The notes: generated by a model not told the origin, from the letters alone. Counted from the stretch's first letter, positions 25,859-35,248 are shown. The stretch: DNA of 64,000 nt from Butyricimonas sp. Marseille-P3923 (GCF_900184685.1 NZ_FXXL01000007.1:1860001-1924000); one strand, 5' to 3'. A program made the numbers and translations.

Positions 25859-27128
25859 CAAATTTCTTTTATTACTATTTCTAGGAATAACATTCTTATA
25901 TTCCTGTAGCGACGATGACGACAAACCGCTAATTCCACCCGCAGATATAAATACAATCTTTGGTAGCGGAGAATCCGTTTTAAAAATGACCTATAGTGGA
26001 GTTGAATTACAAGGGAAACAAGTGACCTTTAACACTCAAGATAATAAAACAGCTACACTAACTCTAAAAGATATCATTCCGGGCAAAACGGAAATGACAA
26101 TCAGTAACATTCAACTCATCGAGGGAAACGAAATGTACACGTTCGAAGGTTCTACTTCTATAAGTAGAAGTATCGAATCACAAGGCAATATTTCCTATAG
26201 TGGGTCAGTAAAGAAAGGGGAATTAACCCTTAATCTAAATGTTTCCTTTACAGACCCTGCCAATTTAGTCAAAACATACACCTTAACCGATTACGTGAAA
26301 GACAAACTCACGTACCAATGGAATGGCAAATCAAACACTATAGCCAGTTGCGTGGCGGGAGCCCTACACGTGGATTGGGTTGCCCAAGACGAAAATAACG
26401 AATATGGAATTGCTTACGGGAAATCGTACCGCGCAATAGGAAGTATTATTTTACCCCAGATATTACAATCTATAACATTCAATGCGGACGGTAATATTCT
26501 AGCAAGTTACTACACCGGAGCAAATGAAATAACATTCAAACCACTTTGGTTTGCAATAGTTCCTACCGCAGAACAAGTGAAGGCTCTTATACCATCTAAC
26601 GATTGGACTAATTCTCCCCTGAATCTCGCATTTTGGTTCATGAAAGATGAGAAAGTCTATGTAAAACTTAATATTGCCAATATTATCACGCAAGCAATGG
26701 CTGATAACCAAACTTCAACATTATCAGAAAGTAGCTTTGACCTTTCCAGTATCATCAATACTATACTTCAAGCTGATGCTGCAACTATCAAAACCATCAT
26801 AAAGCAGTTTGCTAATATCGACATCAGTTCTATTAGTGATGAATCCATCAACACTTTACTCAAGTGGGTTAATACCGGATTCCCTCTAAACATAAAACAA
26901 GAAGAAAATCACACCTGCCTCTATCTTGACAAAGAGGCTCTGGAACCTTTGCTAAAACCAAGCGACCCCAGTGATCCCACGTCAGCTGATATAATAAAAA
27001 TATGGGATATACTAACAACAGCCGGAATTATGCCAAGCCAATATGCACAAGCGAAACTATTAATTCAATACCTACCTCAATACTGGTCTATTACCGAAAG
27101 TATTGGAATTGGTTTAGATTTAAAATAA
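25851..27128 (+). CDS. DUF4925-like lipoprotein B
   Basis: The 425-residue lipoprotein has the signal 'GITFLYSC' and mature start CSDDDDKPL. A beta-rich N-terminal domain ('LTLKDIIPGKTEMTISNIQLIEGNEMYTFEGS') is followed by a helical C-terminal domain with 'IILPQILQSITFNADGNILASYYTG', which mirrors the related stretch in protein A. It is divergent from A, with identical leader sequences. Diet-glycan or surface roles are possible but not shown by any motif. A shared terminator separates it from the convergent gene at 27188. Confidence 0.7.
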   Translation: MKNKFLLLLFLGITFLYSCSDDDDKPLIPPADINTIFGSGESVLKMTYSGVELQGKQVTFNTQDNKTATLTLKDIIPGKTEMTISNIQLIEGNEMYTFEGSTSISRSIESQGNISYSGSVKKGELTLNLNVSFTDPANLVKTYTLTDYVKDKLTYQWNGKSNTIASCVAGALHVDWVAQDENNEYGIAYGKSYRAIGSIILPQILQSITFNADGNILASYYTGANEITFKPLWFAIVPTAEQVKALIPSNDWTNSPLNLAFWFMKDEKVYVKLNIANIITQAMADNQTSTLSESSFDLSSIINTILQADAATIKTIIKQFANIDISSISDESINTLLKWVNTGFPLNIKQEENHTCLYLDKEALEPLLKPSDPSDPTSADIIKIWDILTTAGIMPSQYAQAKLLIQYLPQYWSITESIGIGLDLK

Positions 27129-27140
27129 TAGAATAAAATA

Positions 27141-27176
27141 AAACTCCCGGCACCTATCAGATACCGGGAGTTTTTT
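27141..27176. terminator. Bidirectional terminator
   Basis: The stem AAACTCCCGG/CCGGGAGTTT (27141-27150, 27164-27173) has T-rich tails on both strands and lies between two convergent genes. Confidence 0.88.
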
Positions 27177-27187
27177 ATAATATTATT

Positions 27188-28726
27188 TTATTCTCCAAGA
27201 ACCTCTAAATTCTTCACCCACAACGTACTTCCCGGAGCCCCGCGATAAGCATCACCTTCGCTACTTGAAGTACAAACAATGGCTAATTTATATTTTTTAT
27301 TCGGATCATACGTACCTTTACCAGTTTCTTCAAACTTCAGTTCCTTACTGGTAAAATTCGCCTCTCCCTCGCTTGTCAAAGAAGCCACCATAATTATCTT
27401 ACTATCCGGGTCTTTAATCGTATTACCGTCTAAATAATCATCATACGAATCAACCTCGAACAAATAAGCGGCTATCGAACATTTATCCACTATATCCGGA
27501 AACTCCGTGACTGTAACTTTTGTACTTAAACCACTTCCCGTAGAAGTCGTTTCATAGAATTTTTCACCTGCCGTGTATTTATACGTCACTTTCAACGTCG
27601 TCGGCTTCATCCGGTAAGGCACACCGAAATGCGTACTCTTTAACGTGTTCGTGGCGTTCAAAACAAAAGAACCGGTAAACAACGTTCCCGCTGTTGATTT
27701 AGGAATAACAACTCCAAACAAACTTGAACCTTCCGTGTCTTTCGTGTCAATCTTGGCAGCCCCTTCATCCTCGTCATATACCACGAAGAAAGAATCGATC
27801 TTTTTCATATTCATAAGGTATACTCCCGCTTGATTCGACGTCGCCATAAACAACGGTTCTTGGAAAGTATATTTCCCCGAAGTCACGTCCACCCATTGCG
27901 TCATATCAAAACCGAAATAATACTCTCCAGTGAAAGCAACTGTTACCTTCATCCCTAGGGCATCAATATCCAGATTCATCGTCATCGTGGAACCATTGAT
28001 AGCTCCCTTCACGTCCAATGTCACTTCTCCCACGATATCCAAATCGATTTTGCATCCTTCCGCGCTGAATCCGTACACGTCACCCCTCTTCACGAGCGTC
28101 ACTCCGTCCAGCTTAATATCACCCAACTGCAGATCCTCCCCAAGCCCGAAATTATCAATATTCAAACAGAAAACATTCGGTTCTTCCGTCTCGGTCTTCG
28201 TGATATACACTTGTTGCTCTATCGTCACCGGTGCCGGCAAGTTCCCGGCAGTAATCTTCATCTCGCCCTTATACCTAGCCCCGATAAATTGTTCCGGCTC
28301 AACGGACTCTCCCGCTATCTCCTTTATCGACACGATTGCCGTCAATACATCGTTATCCACGGTTCCATCCACGGACACCTCGTAACCGCTCACGTTATCG
28401 GCATGCTTACCACTTAATGTTGCAACGTACGAACTCCGGCTAGCCGTGTTAAATTGGGCATTAGGAATAATAAATTCTTCGACACCGGGTACAATATTCG
28501 TCAATTTCAAAGAAACCGTGTTGTCCGCCTCCTTTAGAACATGGATTTTTGCATTTGCATCCGCATCTTTCCCGTCCACCTTCACGCTCAACTTATCCGA
28601 TGCATACTCCCCGATAACATCTTCAAGGACTGGCGGAATATCCGGCTTTTTCTTATCATCACTACATGACATCAAGAAACCCAGTACACTCACGAATGTG
28701 CATAAAAACAAAAATTTTCTTCTCAT
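27188..28726 (-). CDS. Large Bacteroidales lipoprotein with C-terminal PCMD-like domain
   Basis: The 512-residue lipoprotein has the signal 'SVLGFLMSC' and mature start CSDDKKKPD. An N-terminal region (about 30-130) resembles the first domain of lipoproteins A and B ('VSLKLTNIVPGVEEFIIPNAQF'). A middle beta domain follows, then about 240 C-terminal residues ending 'AYRGAPGSTLWVKNLEVLGE', the pattern I associate with PCMD (putative carbohydrate metabolism) domains. The shared N-terminal module ties the three neighbouring lipoproteins together. No catalytic residues can be named. Confidence 0.65.
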   Translation of the reverse strand: MRRKFLFLCTFVSVLGFLMSCSDDKKKPDIPPVLEDVIGEYASDKLSVKVDGKDADANAKIHVLKEADNTVSLKLTNIVPGVEEFIIPNAQFNTASRSSYVATLSGKHADNVSGYEVSVDGTVDNDVLTAIVSIKEIAGESVEPEQFIGARYKGEMKITAGNLPAPVTIEQQVYITKTETEEPNVFCLNIDNFGLGEDLQLGDIKLDGVTLVKRGDVYGFSAEGCKIDLDIVGEVTLDVKGAINGSTMTMNLDIDALGMKVTVAFTGEYYFGFDMTQWVDVTSGKYTFQEPLFMATSNQAGVYLMNMKKIDSFFVVYDEDEGAAKIDTKDTEGSSLFGVVIPKSTAGTLFTGSFVLNATNTLKSTHFGVPYRMKPTTLKVTYKYTAGEKFYETTSTGSGLSTKVTVTEFPDIVDKCSIAAYLFEVDSYDDYLDGNTIKDPDSKIIMVASLTSEGEANFTSKELKFEETGKGTYDPNKKYKLAIVCTSSSEGDAYRGAPGSTLWVKNLEVLGE

Positions 28727-28887
28727 AACTGATCATTTGTTTGTTAATAACTTATGGAACAAATTCCTAGGTTTTCTTTTACAACAAAGACCAAGCCCGC
28801 GTTACAAATTATCGCCTCTATCTCCGCAACAGAATAAGAATTAACATGTCTATTCCCGCAAATATAAAAATTAACACTTTATTTCAC

Positions 28888-28895
28888 TACCTTTG
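28888..28895 (+). promoter_or_regulatory. Promoter -7 element of the RluA-type gene
   Basis: TACCTTTG matches TAnnTTTG exactly and lies 29 bases before the ATG at 28925. Confidence 0.65.
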
Positions 28896-28924
28896 TTTCG
28901 GATTAACGGCTAAAAAATAAACAT

Positions 28925-29806
28925 ATGAAATCCCATTACCCGGCCCCGCGAAGCAGAAGCTTCGAAGTCAAAGAGGAGAATACTCTCATGCCTTTCTTGT
29001 TACAAGCTCTGCACGACCAAAGTAGAACTACCGTGAAATCACTACTCGCTCACAGACTTGTACAAGTGAACAACCGCCCGACCACACAATTTGACACACG
29101 TCTGAATCCGGGCGATACGGTCACCGTCGGCATGAACAAAACGGCAGCCCCTTTCCACCACCCGATGTTGACCATCCTGCATGAAGATGATGATTTAATC
29201 GTCGCTGAAAAAGCGAGCGGCCTGCTCTCCATGGGAACGGAACGGGACAAGACGAAAACAGCGTATCATATATTGAACGATTATGTGAAAAACAAAAATC
29301 CCCGAAACCACATTTTCATCCTTCACCGTCTGGATAAAGAAACATCCGGAATCATGATGTTCGCAAAGAACGCGAAAGTACAGGAAAAGCTACAAAAAGA
29401 CTGGAATAACATGATTCTGGAACGAAAATACGTGGCTATCATCGAGGGCTGCCCGCGACAAGAGCACGGGCAAATAAAATCATACATATCAGAAAACCGA
29501 GCCTTTGTCGTTCACTCCTCCAAAGACGGCAAACTGGCAATCACGAACTACACCGTATTAAAATCCGACAGGCAATTCTCGCTCGTCGAATTGGATCTAG
29601 AAACCGGTCGCAAGAACCAAATCAGAGTACACATGCAGGAGATAGGACATCCGGTCACCGGGGATAAAAAATACGGTGCCATGAAGAATCCTTTGCGCCG
29701 CTTGGCATTGCACGCCTTCAAGCTCCATTTCATTCACCCCGTCACCGGAAAAGAAATGAATTTTGAAACTCCCGTACCCGCCAAGTTCACCGCCTTATTC
29801 AAATAA
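28925..29806 (+). CDS. RluA-family pseudouridine synthase
   Basis: The 293-residue enzyme has an N-terminal S4-like RNA-binding segment ('SRTTVKSLLAHRLVQVNNRP') and a RluA catalytic domain with the nucleophilic Asp in 'ILHRLDKETSGIMMFAK'. 'LDLETGRKNQIRVHMQEIGHPVTGDKKYGA' is also present. It isomerises specific uridines in rRNA or tRNA. Which position is modified cannot be told from sequence, so no RluC/D label is given. It is transcribed alone. Confidence 0.92.
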   Translation: MKSHYPAPRSRSFEVKEENTLMPFLLQALHDQSRTTVKSLLAHRLVQVNNRPTTQFDTRLNPGDTVTVGMNKTAAPFHHPMLTILHEDDDLIVAEKASGLLSMGTERDKTKTAYHILNDYVKNKNPRNHIFILHRLDKETSGIMMFAKNAKVQEKLQKDWNNMILERKYVAIIEGCPRQEHGQIKSYISENRAFVVHSSKDGKLAITNYTVLKSDRQFSLVELDLETGRKNQIRVHMQEIGHPVTGDKKYGAMKNPLRRLALHAFKLHFIHPVTGKEMNFETPVPAKFTALFK

Positions 29807-29844
29807 AAGAGCGACACGAGAATTAACAACCCTATTTCAAGGGA

Positions 29845-29999
29845 CGACCTACCTTTTCGGACGGATTTAGAGTGGCTTTTGGGCGGATTGTAGGCGGCAT
29901 CGCCTACTATTCGCCCACGCACTACCCACACTTCGCCCACGTTTTAACAGATTGTAAACAGGCACGCTACTCGCATGCCATTCGCACACCCAAGCAACA
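29845..29999. repeat. GC-rich hairpin and 11-bp periodic tract between rluA-type gene and hutU
   Basis: The gap of about 320 bases has a nested hairpin: GGGCG/CGCCC (29881-29885, 29912-29916) outside and GTAGGCG/CGCCTAC inside. Units of 11 bp such as CGCCCACGCAC, TACCCACACTT and CGCCCACGTTT (about 29911-29943) follow. On the left, G-rich units of the same spacing form a mirror image. No open frame is credible here. Confidence 0.55.
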
Positions 30000-30070
30000 A
30001 AAAAGCAACCAGAAACCTATTCCCGGCAAATCGGGTATAAAAGGGGTTATTCTGCATGTACTTATCCCTT

Positions 30071-30110
30071 GAAAACAAAACGGGGAATGCCCGTGAAAAG
30101 CATTCCCCGT
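30071..30110 (-). terminator. hutU terminator
   Basis: The 10-bp stem ACGGGGAATG/CATTCCCCGT (30080-30089, 30101-30110) is followed on the minus strand by TTTTGTTTTC. Confidence 0.88.
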
Positions 30111-30129
30111 CGATATCAAAATATTATGA

Positions 30130-32139
30130 CTAAAACAACGATTCTATTAACTGGTCATCAGCGTAGTTCGGCAACGTCACTTTCAGATTCGGATTTGCCT
30201 CCATCGCACGTTTGATAGCGAACACGGCACCCTCGTTACGCGCCCAGCTACGACGAGAAATTCCGTTATTCACGTCCCAGAACAACATGCTCTTCAGACG
30301 TCTGTCGCTATCGGCAGAACCATCCAACAACATCCCGAAACCGCCGTTAATCACTTCTCCCCAACCTACACCGCCACCATTGTGAATGGATACCCAAGTC
30401 GCACCGCGGAAAGAATCCCCGATCACGTTCTGGATTGCCATATCGGCAGTGAAACGAGAACCGTCGTATATATTGGACGTTTCGCGATAAGGAGAATCCG
30501 TACCGGACACGTCATGATGGTCTCGTCCCAAAATCACGGGAGCGGATATCTCACCGGCAGCAATAGCCTTGTTGAAAGCCTCGGCAATTTTGATACGTCC
30601 CTCCGCATCCGCGTACAGGATACGGGCTTGAGAGCCGACCACCAAATGATTTTCCATCGCCGCCTTGATCCAACGGATATTATCCGCCATCTGTTGTTGT
30701 ATCTCTTTCGGGGAATGAGTCATGATCTCTTCCAACACACGAGCCGCGATCTCGTCGGTCTTAGCCAAATCCTTCGGGTCGCCACTGGAACATACCCAAC
30801 GGAACGGGCCGAACCCGTAATCGAAACACATTGGTCCCATGATGTCCTGCACGTAAGACGGGTATTTGAAATCACCGTTCGGTTTCAAAATATCCGCACC
30901 CGCGCGGGAAGACTCCAACAAGAACGCGTTCCCGTAATCAAAGAAATAAGTATTGAAACGAGCCACGCATTTATTGATAGCCGCCACGTGACGACGCAAA
31001 GATTCCTGTACCTTCTGTTTAAACAGTTCGGGTTCTTCCGCCATCATACGATTGGCATCCTCGAAACTAACGCCCGCGGGATAATACCCACCCGCCCAAG
31101 GATTGTGCAAAGAAGTCTGGTCGGAACCTAACTCGACAGGAATATCTCCTTCCGCGAAATGTTCCCAAACATCCACGATATTACCTTGGAAAGCGATAGA
31201 AACAACTTCTTTCTTCTCGCGAGCAACTTTCACGCGCTCCACCAACTTATCCAAATCATCAAATACCTCATCCACCCAACCTTGAGAATGGCGAGTATGT
31301 GTCGCTTTCGGGTTAATTTCGGCAGTGATACTGATGCAACCGGCTATATTTCCGGCTTTCGGCTGTGCCCCGGACATACCGCCCAACCCGGCAGTGATAA
31401 ACAATTTCCCGGCAAGTCCCTCGCCATGCTTGGAAATCTTGCGACCTGCATTCAAAACCGTGATCGTCGTACCGTGCACGATACCCTGCGGTCCGATATA
31501 CATGAATGAACCGGCAGTCATCTGCCCGTATTGAGAAACTCCCAGAGCGTTGAAACGTTCCCAATCATCCGGTTTGGAATAGTTCGGAATAACCATACCG
31601 TTGGTCACAACCACACGGGGAGCATCCTTGTGAGAGGGATACAATCCCATCGGATGACCGGAATACAACACCAGCGTCTGCTCGTCCGTCATTTCCGACA
31701 GATACTTCATCGCCAGACGATACTGCGCCCAGTTTTGGAACACGGCACCATTCCCCCCGTAAGTAATCAACTCGTGAGGATGTTGCGCCACGGCATAATC
31801 CAAATTATTGCTCATCATCAACATAATCCCCGCGGCTTGCAAACTCTTGTGCGGATAATCATTGATATTACGAGCGAACATTTTGTAGTCGGGACGGAAA
31901 CGGTACATGTAAATACGCCCGTATTTTTCCAACTCCTCGGCAAATTCCGGGGCTAACACGGCGTGATGTTTCGGGTCAAAATACCGCAAGGCATTACGAA
32001 TCGCTAATTTTTTCTCTTCTTTCGTGAGAATATCTTTCCGCTTGGGAGCATGGTTGATCTCCGGCTCGTACGTTTTGGGAGCCGGTAACTCCGCCGGGAT
32101 ACCTTCCCGGATTGATTGTTGAAACTCTTGTAATGTCAT
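30130..32139 (-). CDS. hutU: Urocanate hydratase
   Basis: The 669-residue product is the longer Bacteroidota form of urocanase. It has an N-terminal extension before 'LRYFDPKHHAVLAPEFAEEL', the NAD-binding 'TAGLGGMSGAQPKAGNIAG' and the active-site region 'MGPMCFDYGFGPFRWVCSSG'. It converts urocanate to imidazolonepropionate in histidine breakdown. The rest of the hut pathway is not in the window. It lies about 6 kb from the histidine biosynthesis operon, so synthesis and degradation genes are neighbours but not co-transcribed. Confidence 0.95.
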   Translation of the reverse strand: MTLQEFQQSIREGIPAELPAPKTYEPEINHAPKRKDILTKEEKKLAIRNALRYFDPKHHAVLAPEFAEELEKYGRIYMYRFRPDYKMFARNINDYPHKSLQAAGIMLMMSNNLDYAVAQHPHELITYGGNGAVFQNWAQYRLAMKYLSEMTDEQTLVLYSGHPMGLYPSHKDAPRVVVTNGMVIPNYSKPDDWERFNALGVSQYGQMTAGSFMYIGPQGIVHGTTITVLNAGRKISKHGEGLAGKLFITAGLGGMSGAQPKAGNIAGCISITAEINPKATHTRHSQGWVDEVFDDLDKLVERVKVAREKKEVVSIAFQGNIVDVWEHFAEGDIPVELGSDQTSLHNPWAGGYYPAGVSFEDANRMMAEEPELFKQKVQESLRRHVAAINKCVARFNTYFFDYGNAFLLESSRAGADILKPNGDFKYPSYVQDIMGPMCFDYGFGPFRWVCSSGDPKDLAKTDEIAARVLEEIMTHSPKEIQQQMADNIRWIKAAMENHLVVGSQARILYADAEGRIKIAEAFNKAIAAGEISAPVILGRDHHDVSGTDSPYRETSNIYDGSRFTADMAIQNVIGDSFRGATWVSIHNGGGVGWGEVINGGFGMLLDGSADSDRRLKSMLFWDVNNGISRRSWARNEGAVFAIKRAMEANPNLKVTLPNYADDQLIESLF

Positions 32140-32344
32140 TATAATTATATTTTACTATCTATTATTTCAATAACCACACGGCATACAAACTAGTACCGCT
32201 ATCATCCGATTTTCAGCGTATAGCCTACTTATCAGTTCGCTAAATTAATACATTCCAATGGTTTTTTCCATTAATTGAGGCATTTTTTTGCTATACGCTT
32301 TCAAATCATTCACTACAACATCTCGTAATAAAGAGATAAAACAC

Positions 32345-32352
32345 TACTTTTG
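32345..32352 (+). promoter_or_regulatory. Promoter -7 element of the DUF2027-Smr gene
   Basis: TACTTTTG matches TAnnTTTG and lies 21 bases before the ATG at 32374. Confidence 0.65.
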
Positions 32353-32373
32353 TAGGACAAAAAAGCACATATC

Positions 32374-33375
32374 ATGAATGTAAGAATAGGAGATATCGTT
32401 CGGTTTATATCCGAAAAATTAGAAGGAAAAGTAACGGGCATCATAGATAATAACACGGTAAACGTGTTCTGTGACGAATATGGTTTCGAGATACCCGCCT
32501 CGACCAATGACCTTGTCGTGATACACACGGATTCTGCCCCGGTAAACAAAATCAACGAATCACCCGCGGTAAAACAAAAAAACGTGGTGATGCAATCAGC
32601 CGATACAGTCTACCTTGCATTCGTACCCGAGAACTTCAATGATCTCACGGGTAGCCGTTTCGACATTTATCTCGTGAACGATACCACGCAGACAAGCTTG
32701 TATTCCATTTCGTTCCATGACGGGGAAAAATACACCGGTATCACGGCAGGCAACAGCAATCCGGACACCACTTACCTGATTGGTAATTATTCATTGAAAG
32801 AACTGGACAACATCAAAGGAATTCATGTACAAGCCGTCTTTTATCAAAAGGGTGTTCACCAGTTGAGAAACGCCATAGACTCGCAAATCAAGATCGTGCC
32901 CGCCAACCTCTGCAAAACGGGGGCATACAAGCATACCCGCTGGTTCAACACGATCACCTTGCTACGCCCGCTTGACAAAGAAAGCATTGTTAAAGAAGAA
33001 GGTCTGGAAGTTATCCCGGAGCAATTCTTGGAGAAAGCCGCTCCAAAACCGGAAGACAAACAACACGAACGTCCCCATAAACAAATGGTCGGCAACATAC
33101 TTGAAGTAGACCTCCACATTAGCCAGTTACTGGAAACCACTGCCGGAATGGATAATAAAGATATGTTGGAGTACCAAATGGACGTTTTTCACAAGACACT
33201 GGAAGAATATAAACTGCGGCGGGGTATGAAAATCGTGTTCATACACGGAAAAGGCGACGGCGTGTTAAGACAACGCATTCTCTGGGAACTGCAAACCAAA
33301 TACAAACGGTTCAACCATCAGGATGCCTCTTTCAAACAATACGGTTACGGGGCTACAATGGTCACGATCAAGTAA
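32374..33375 (+). CDS. DUF2027 and Smr domain protein
   Basis: The 333-residue protein begins with a KOW/Tudor-like start ('VRIGDIVRFISEKLEGKVTGIIDNNTVNVFCDEYGFEIPA'), then a beta-sandwich DUF2027 domain to about residue 200. A C-terminal Smr domain from about 245 has 'EVDLHISQL' and 'VFIHGKGDGVLRQRI'. Smr domains act on nucleic acids as nucleases or binders. It is the second Smr protein in the window after MutS2. Its role is unknown. Confidence 0.85.
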   Translation: MNVRIGDIVRFISEKLEGKVTGIIDNNTVNVFCDEYGFEIPASTNDLVVIHTDSAPVNKINESPAVKQKNVVMQSADTVYLAFVPENFNDLTGSRFDIYLVNDTTQTSLYSISFHDGEKYTGITAGNSNPDTTYLIGNYSLKELDNIKGIHVQAVFYQKGVHQLRNAIDSQIKIVPANLCKTGAYKHTRWFNTITLLRPLDKESIVKEEGLEVIPEQFLEKAAPKPEDKQHERPHKQMVGNILEVDLHISQLLETTAGMDNKDMLEYQMDVFHKTLEEYKLRRGMKIVFIHGKGDGVLRQRILWELQTKYKRFNHQDASFKQYGYGATMVTIK

Positions 33376-33439
33376 ATTGTATATTAAAGGAATATCAAAA
33401 CAATCCCGTATTTCATCAGAAATCAATTGGGGATTAAAA

Positions 33440-33473
33440 AAAAGCTGTTCGAATATTATTTCAAACAGCTTTT
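33440..33473. terminator. Bidirectional terminator
   Basis: The 10-bp stem AAAAGCTGTT/AACAGCTTTT (33440-33449, 33464-33473) with A and T runs lies between convergent genes. Confidence 0.88.
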
Positions 33474-33514
33474 CTATTTTATTACAAGACGATTCTATTC
33501 AATGGTTAGAATAT

Positions 33515-34474
33515 TCACGCGTTCAATTCGCCCAAATAACGTTCCACGTCAATAGCGGCACGGCAACCGGTTCCGGCAGCAGCGATACCTTGACGATACG
33601 TCGGGTCCATCACGTCACCGGCAGCAAATACCCCGGGAACATTTGTCTTGCAAGACTTACCCTCGGTGATGATATACCCTTGTTCATCCAACTCGATGAA
33701 TTTCTTGAATACATCCGTGTTCGGGGTATGACCGATAGCCAAAAAGAATCCGTCGATTTTGATTTCTTTGGTTGCCTCTTCCGGGGTACCTTTTTTGTAC
33801 ACAAGACGAGCTCCCTCTACACCCATATCAGAACCGAGTAACTCCAACGTGTTGTGCTCGAACAATACTTCGATGTTCTTAGTGTTAAACACACGTGCCT
33901 GCATAGCTTTTGAAGCTCTCAAGTAATTCTTACGAACGATCAAATATACCTTACGACACAATCCGGCCAAATAAGTAGCCTCCTCGCAAGCAGTGTCACC
34001 ACCACCTACCACTGCAACATCTTTCCCGCGATAGAAAAACCCGTCACAAGTAGCACAAGCGCTCACCCCGGCTCCCCGGAACGCTTCTTCCGACGGCAAT
34101 CCCAAATATTTAGCCGTAGCACCCGTGGCGATAATCACGGCATCAGCCTCGATTACTTTTTCCCCGTCAACCGTCACTTTATGAGGATGCCCGGAAAAAT
34201 CCACATCACTCACGATACCGAAACGGATATCCGTACCGAAACGCTCGGCTTGTTTTCTCATATCCTCCATCATCACCGGTCCGGTAACACCTTCCGGGTA
34301 CCCCGGGAAGTTTTCTACTTCGGTTGTGGTCGTCAACTGCCCACCCATTTGTATTCCCGTGTAAAGCACCGGGTTCAAATTAGCTCTTGAAGCATATATC
34401 GCGGCAGTGTATCCGGCAGGTCCTGAACCTATGATCAAACACTTAACTCTTTCTATTGCATTTTCTGTAGACAT
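33515..34474 (-). CDS. trxB: Thioredoxin reductase
   Basis: The 319-residue flavoprotein has an FAD-binding 'IIGSGPAGYTAAIYASRANL', redox-active 'CATCDGFFYRG' (CxxC), NADPH-binding 'VVGGGDTACEEATYLA' and a C-terminal FAD motif 'GVFAAGDVMDPTYRQGIAAAGTGCRAA'. It reduces thioredoxin with NADPH in the cytoplasm. Its promoter at 34526-34555 overlaps the start of the tRNA-Pro region but points the other way. Confidence 0.96.
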   Translation of the reverse strand: MSTENAIERVKCLIIGSGPAGYTAAIYASRANLNPVLYTGIQMGGQLTTTTEVENFPGYPEGVTGPVMMEDMRKQAERFGTDIRFGIVSDVDFSGHPHKVTVDGEKVIEADAVIIATGATAKYLGLPSEEAFRGAGVSACATCDGFFYRGKDVAVVGGGDTACEEATYLAGLCRKVYLIVRKNYLRASKAMQARVFNTKNIEVLFEHNTLELLGSDMGVEGARLVYKKGTPEEATKEIKIDGFFLAIGHTPNTDVFKKFIELDEQGYIITEGKSCKTNVPGVFAAGDVMDPTYRQGIAAAGTGCRAAIDVERYLGELNA

Positions 34475-34525
34475 AAATTATTCCTTTTATTAATTTACAA
34501 TGTATCTATTCCACGTAACGATTCG

Positions 34526-34555
34526 CAAAGTTACCAAAAAAAATTGTACCTCCAA
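34526..34555 (-). promoter_or_regulatory. trxB promoter
   Basis: On the minus strand, TTG (34553-34555), a 19-base spacer and TAACTTTG (34526-34533) fit the Bacteroidota consensus. Confidence 0.7.
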
Positions 34556-34682
34556 TCTTTTCCACCCCACTCTTTTTTCTCCCCGCAATTCTCTGAAAGC
34601 CTACACCATAAGCGATATTTACATTTTTTTTCGCATCAACGTGCATCATTACAAAAATTCTTACTATATTTGCATCCGAATT

Positions 34683-34759
34683 CGGGATGTAGCTCAGCCC
34701 GGTAGAGTCCACGTCTGGGGGGCGTGTTGTCGCAGGTTCAAATCCTGTCATCCCGACCA
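34683..34759 (+). tRNA. tRNA-Pro (GGG)
   Basis: The 77-nt cloverleaf has acceptor stem CGGGATG/CATCCCG, anticodon stem CACGT/GCGTG and loop CTGGGGG, so the anticodon is GGG. The T arm contains GGTTCAAATCC. CCA is encoded at 34757-34759. The 3' half, from 34715, is the attachment site of the adjacent element and is duplicated at 41259. The other two tRNA genes in this window lack encoded CCA, so here it was probably supplied by the inserted element. Confidence 0.96.
34715..34757. repeat. attL: tRNA-Pro 3' half
   Basis: The 43 bases are identical to 41259-41301. They run from the anticodon loop to the first C after the discriminator base. Confidence 0.93.
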
Positions 34760-34776
34760 CTGAGCATCAGGCAATT

Positions 34777-34805
34777 AGAGAGGTTTAAAAGACCTCTCTT
34801 TTTTA
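34777..34805 (+). terminator. tRNA-Pro terminator supplied by the element
   Basis: The 8-bp stem AGAGAGGT/ACCTCTCT (34777-34784, 34792-34799) is followed by a T run. It lies beyond attL, so it belongs to the element; the original host terminator is probably the hairpin at 41306-41344. Confidence 0.85.
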
Positions 34806-34808
34806 TTG

Positions 34809-34851
34809 CGATTAAACATTCATTAAACTTTTCGGGTAACTTAATACGAAC
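34809..34851 (+). repeat. Left arm-type repeat of the element
   Basis: The 20-base CGATTAAACATTCATTAAAC (34809-34828) and the following AACTTAATAC block recur in the same orientation at 41131-41173. Direct repeats inside both ends are typical arm sites for tyrosine integrases. The gap from here to 35076 has no gene I can support. Confidence 0.7.
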
Positions 34852-35075
34852 CAATACCAATCACCACACGATATCTTTTGGCATTTATTGGAATTATTAC
34901 CCGGCTTTATTCAATTTTACAGGGTAGCTATAACTCTTTTTATTATACCCACGCCACACACACATCAATCACGCTTTATCACACCCACACATATTCTCTT
35001 TTACCATAGTAGGAGCAACTACCTCTGCCATGTACCCATTTTTGTCTTCTAATAGCCTCGTATAGCTAATAAAAA

Positions 35076-35103
35076 TTGTAGCTAGTAATATTACTAGCTA
35101 CAA
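35076..35103 (-). terminator. 28-bp perfect palindrome, terminator of the MORN lipoprotein gene
   Basis: The 28 bases are perfectly self-complementary around TAATATTA. On the minus strand ATTTTTATT follows, so termination of the gene at 35249 is the simplest role. The centre includes the nonamer TAATATTAC, known from eukaryotic rolling-circle virus origins; this may be coincidence. Confidence 0.7.
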
Positions 35104-35248
35104 CATTATTTTGTCTATTAGACCCGTAATCCTTCAGCTTATTATTCTATAATTTTTAAGACATGAAATATATTAAAATATCATTTCCCCTAAAATATAA
35201 CTCCTATTAGAATAAAAGTTTTCATGCATACGATCCCCAAAAGGTCAT

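Noticed and set aside
30130-32139. A full histidine utilisation operon
   Set aside because: Only hutU is in the window; flanking genes are unrelated and a terminator ends it.
34500-34763. Two opposed open frames over the tRNA-Pro gene
   Set aside because: They read through tRNA-Pro and the trxB promoter; the open frames are incidental.
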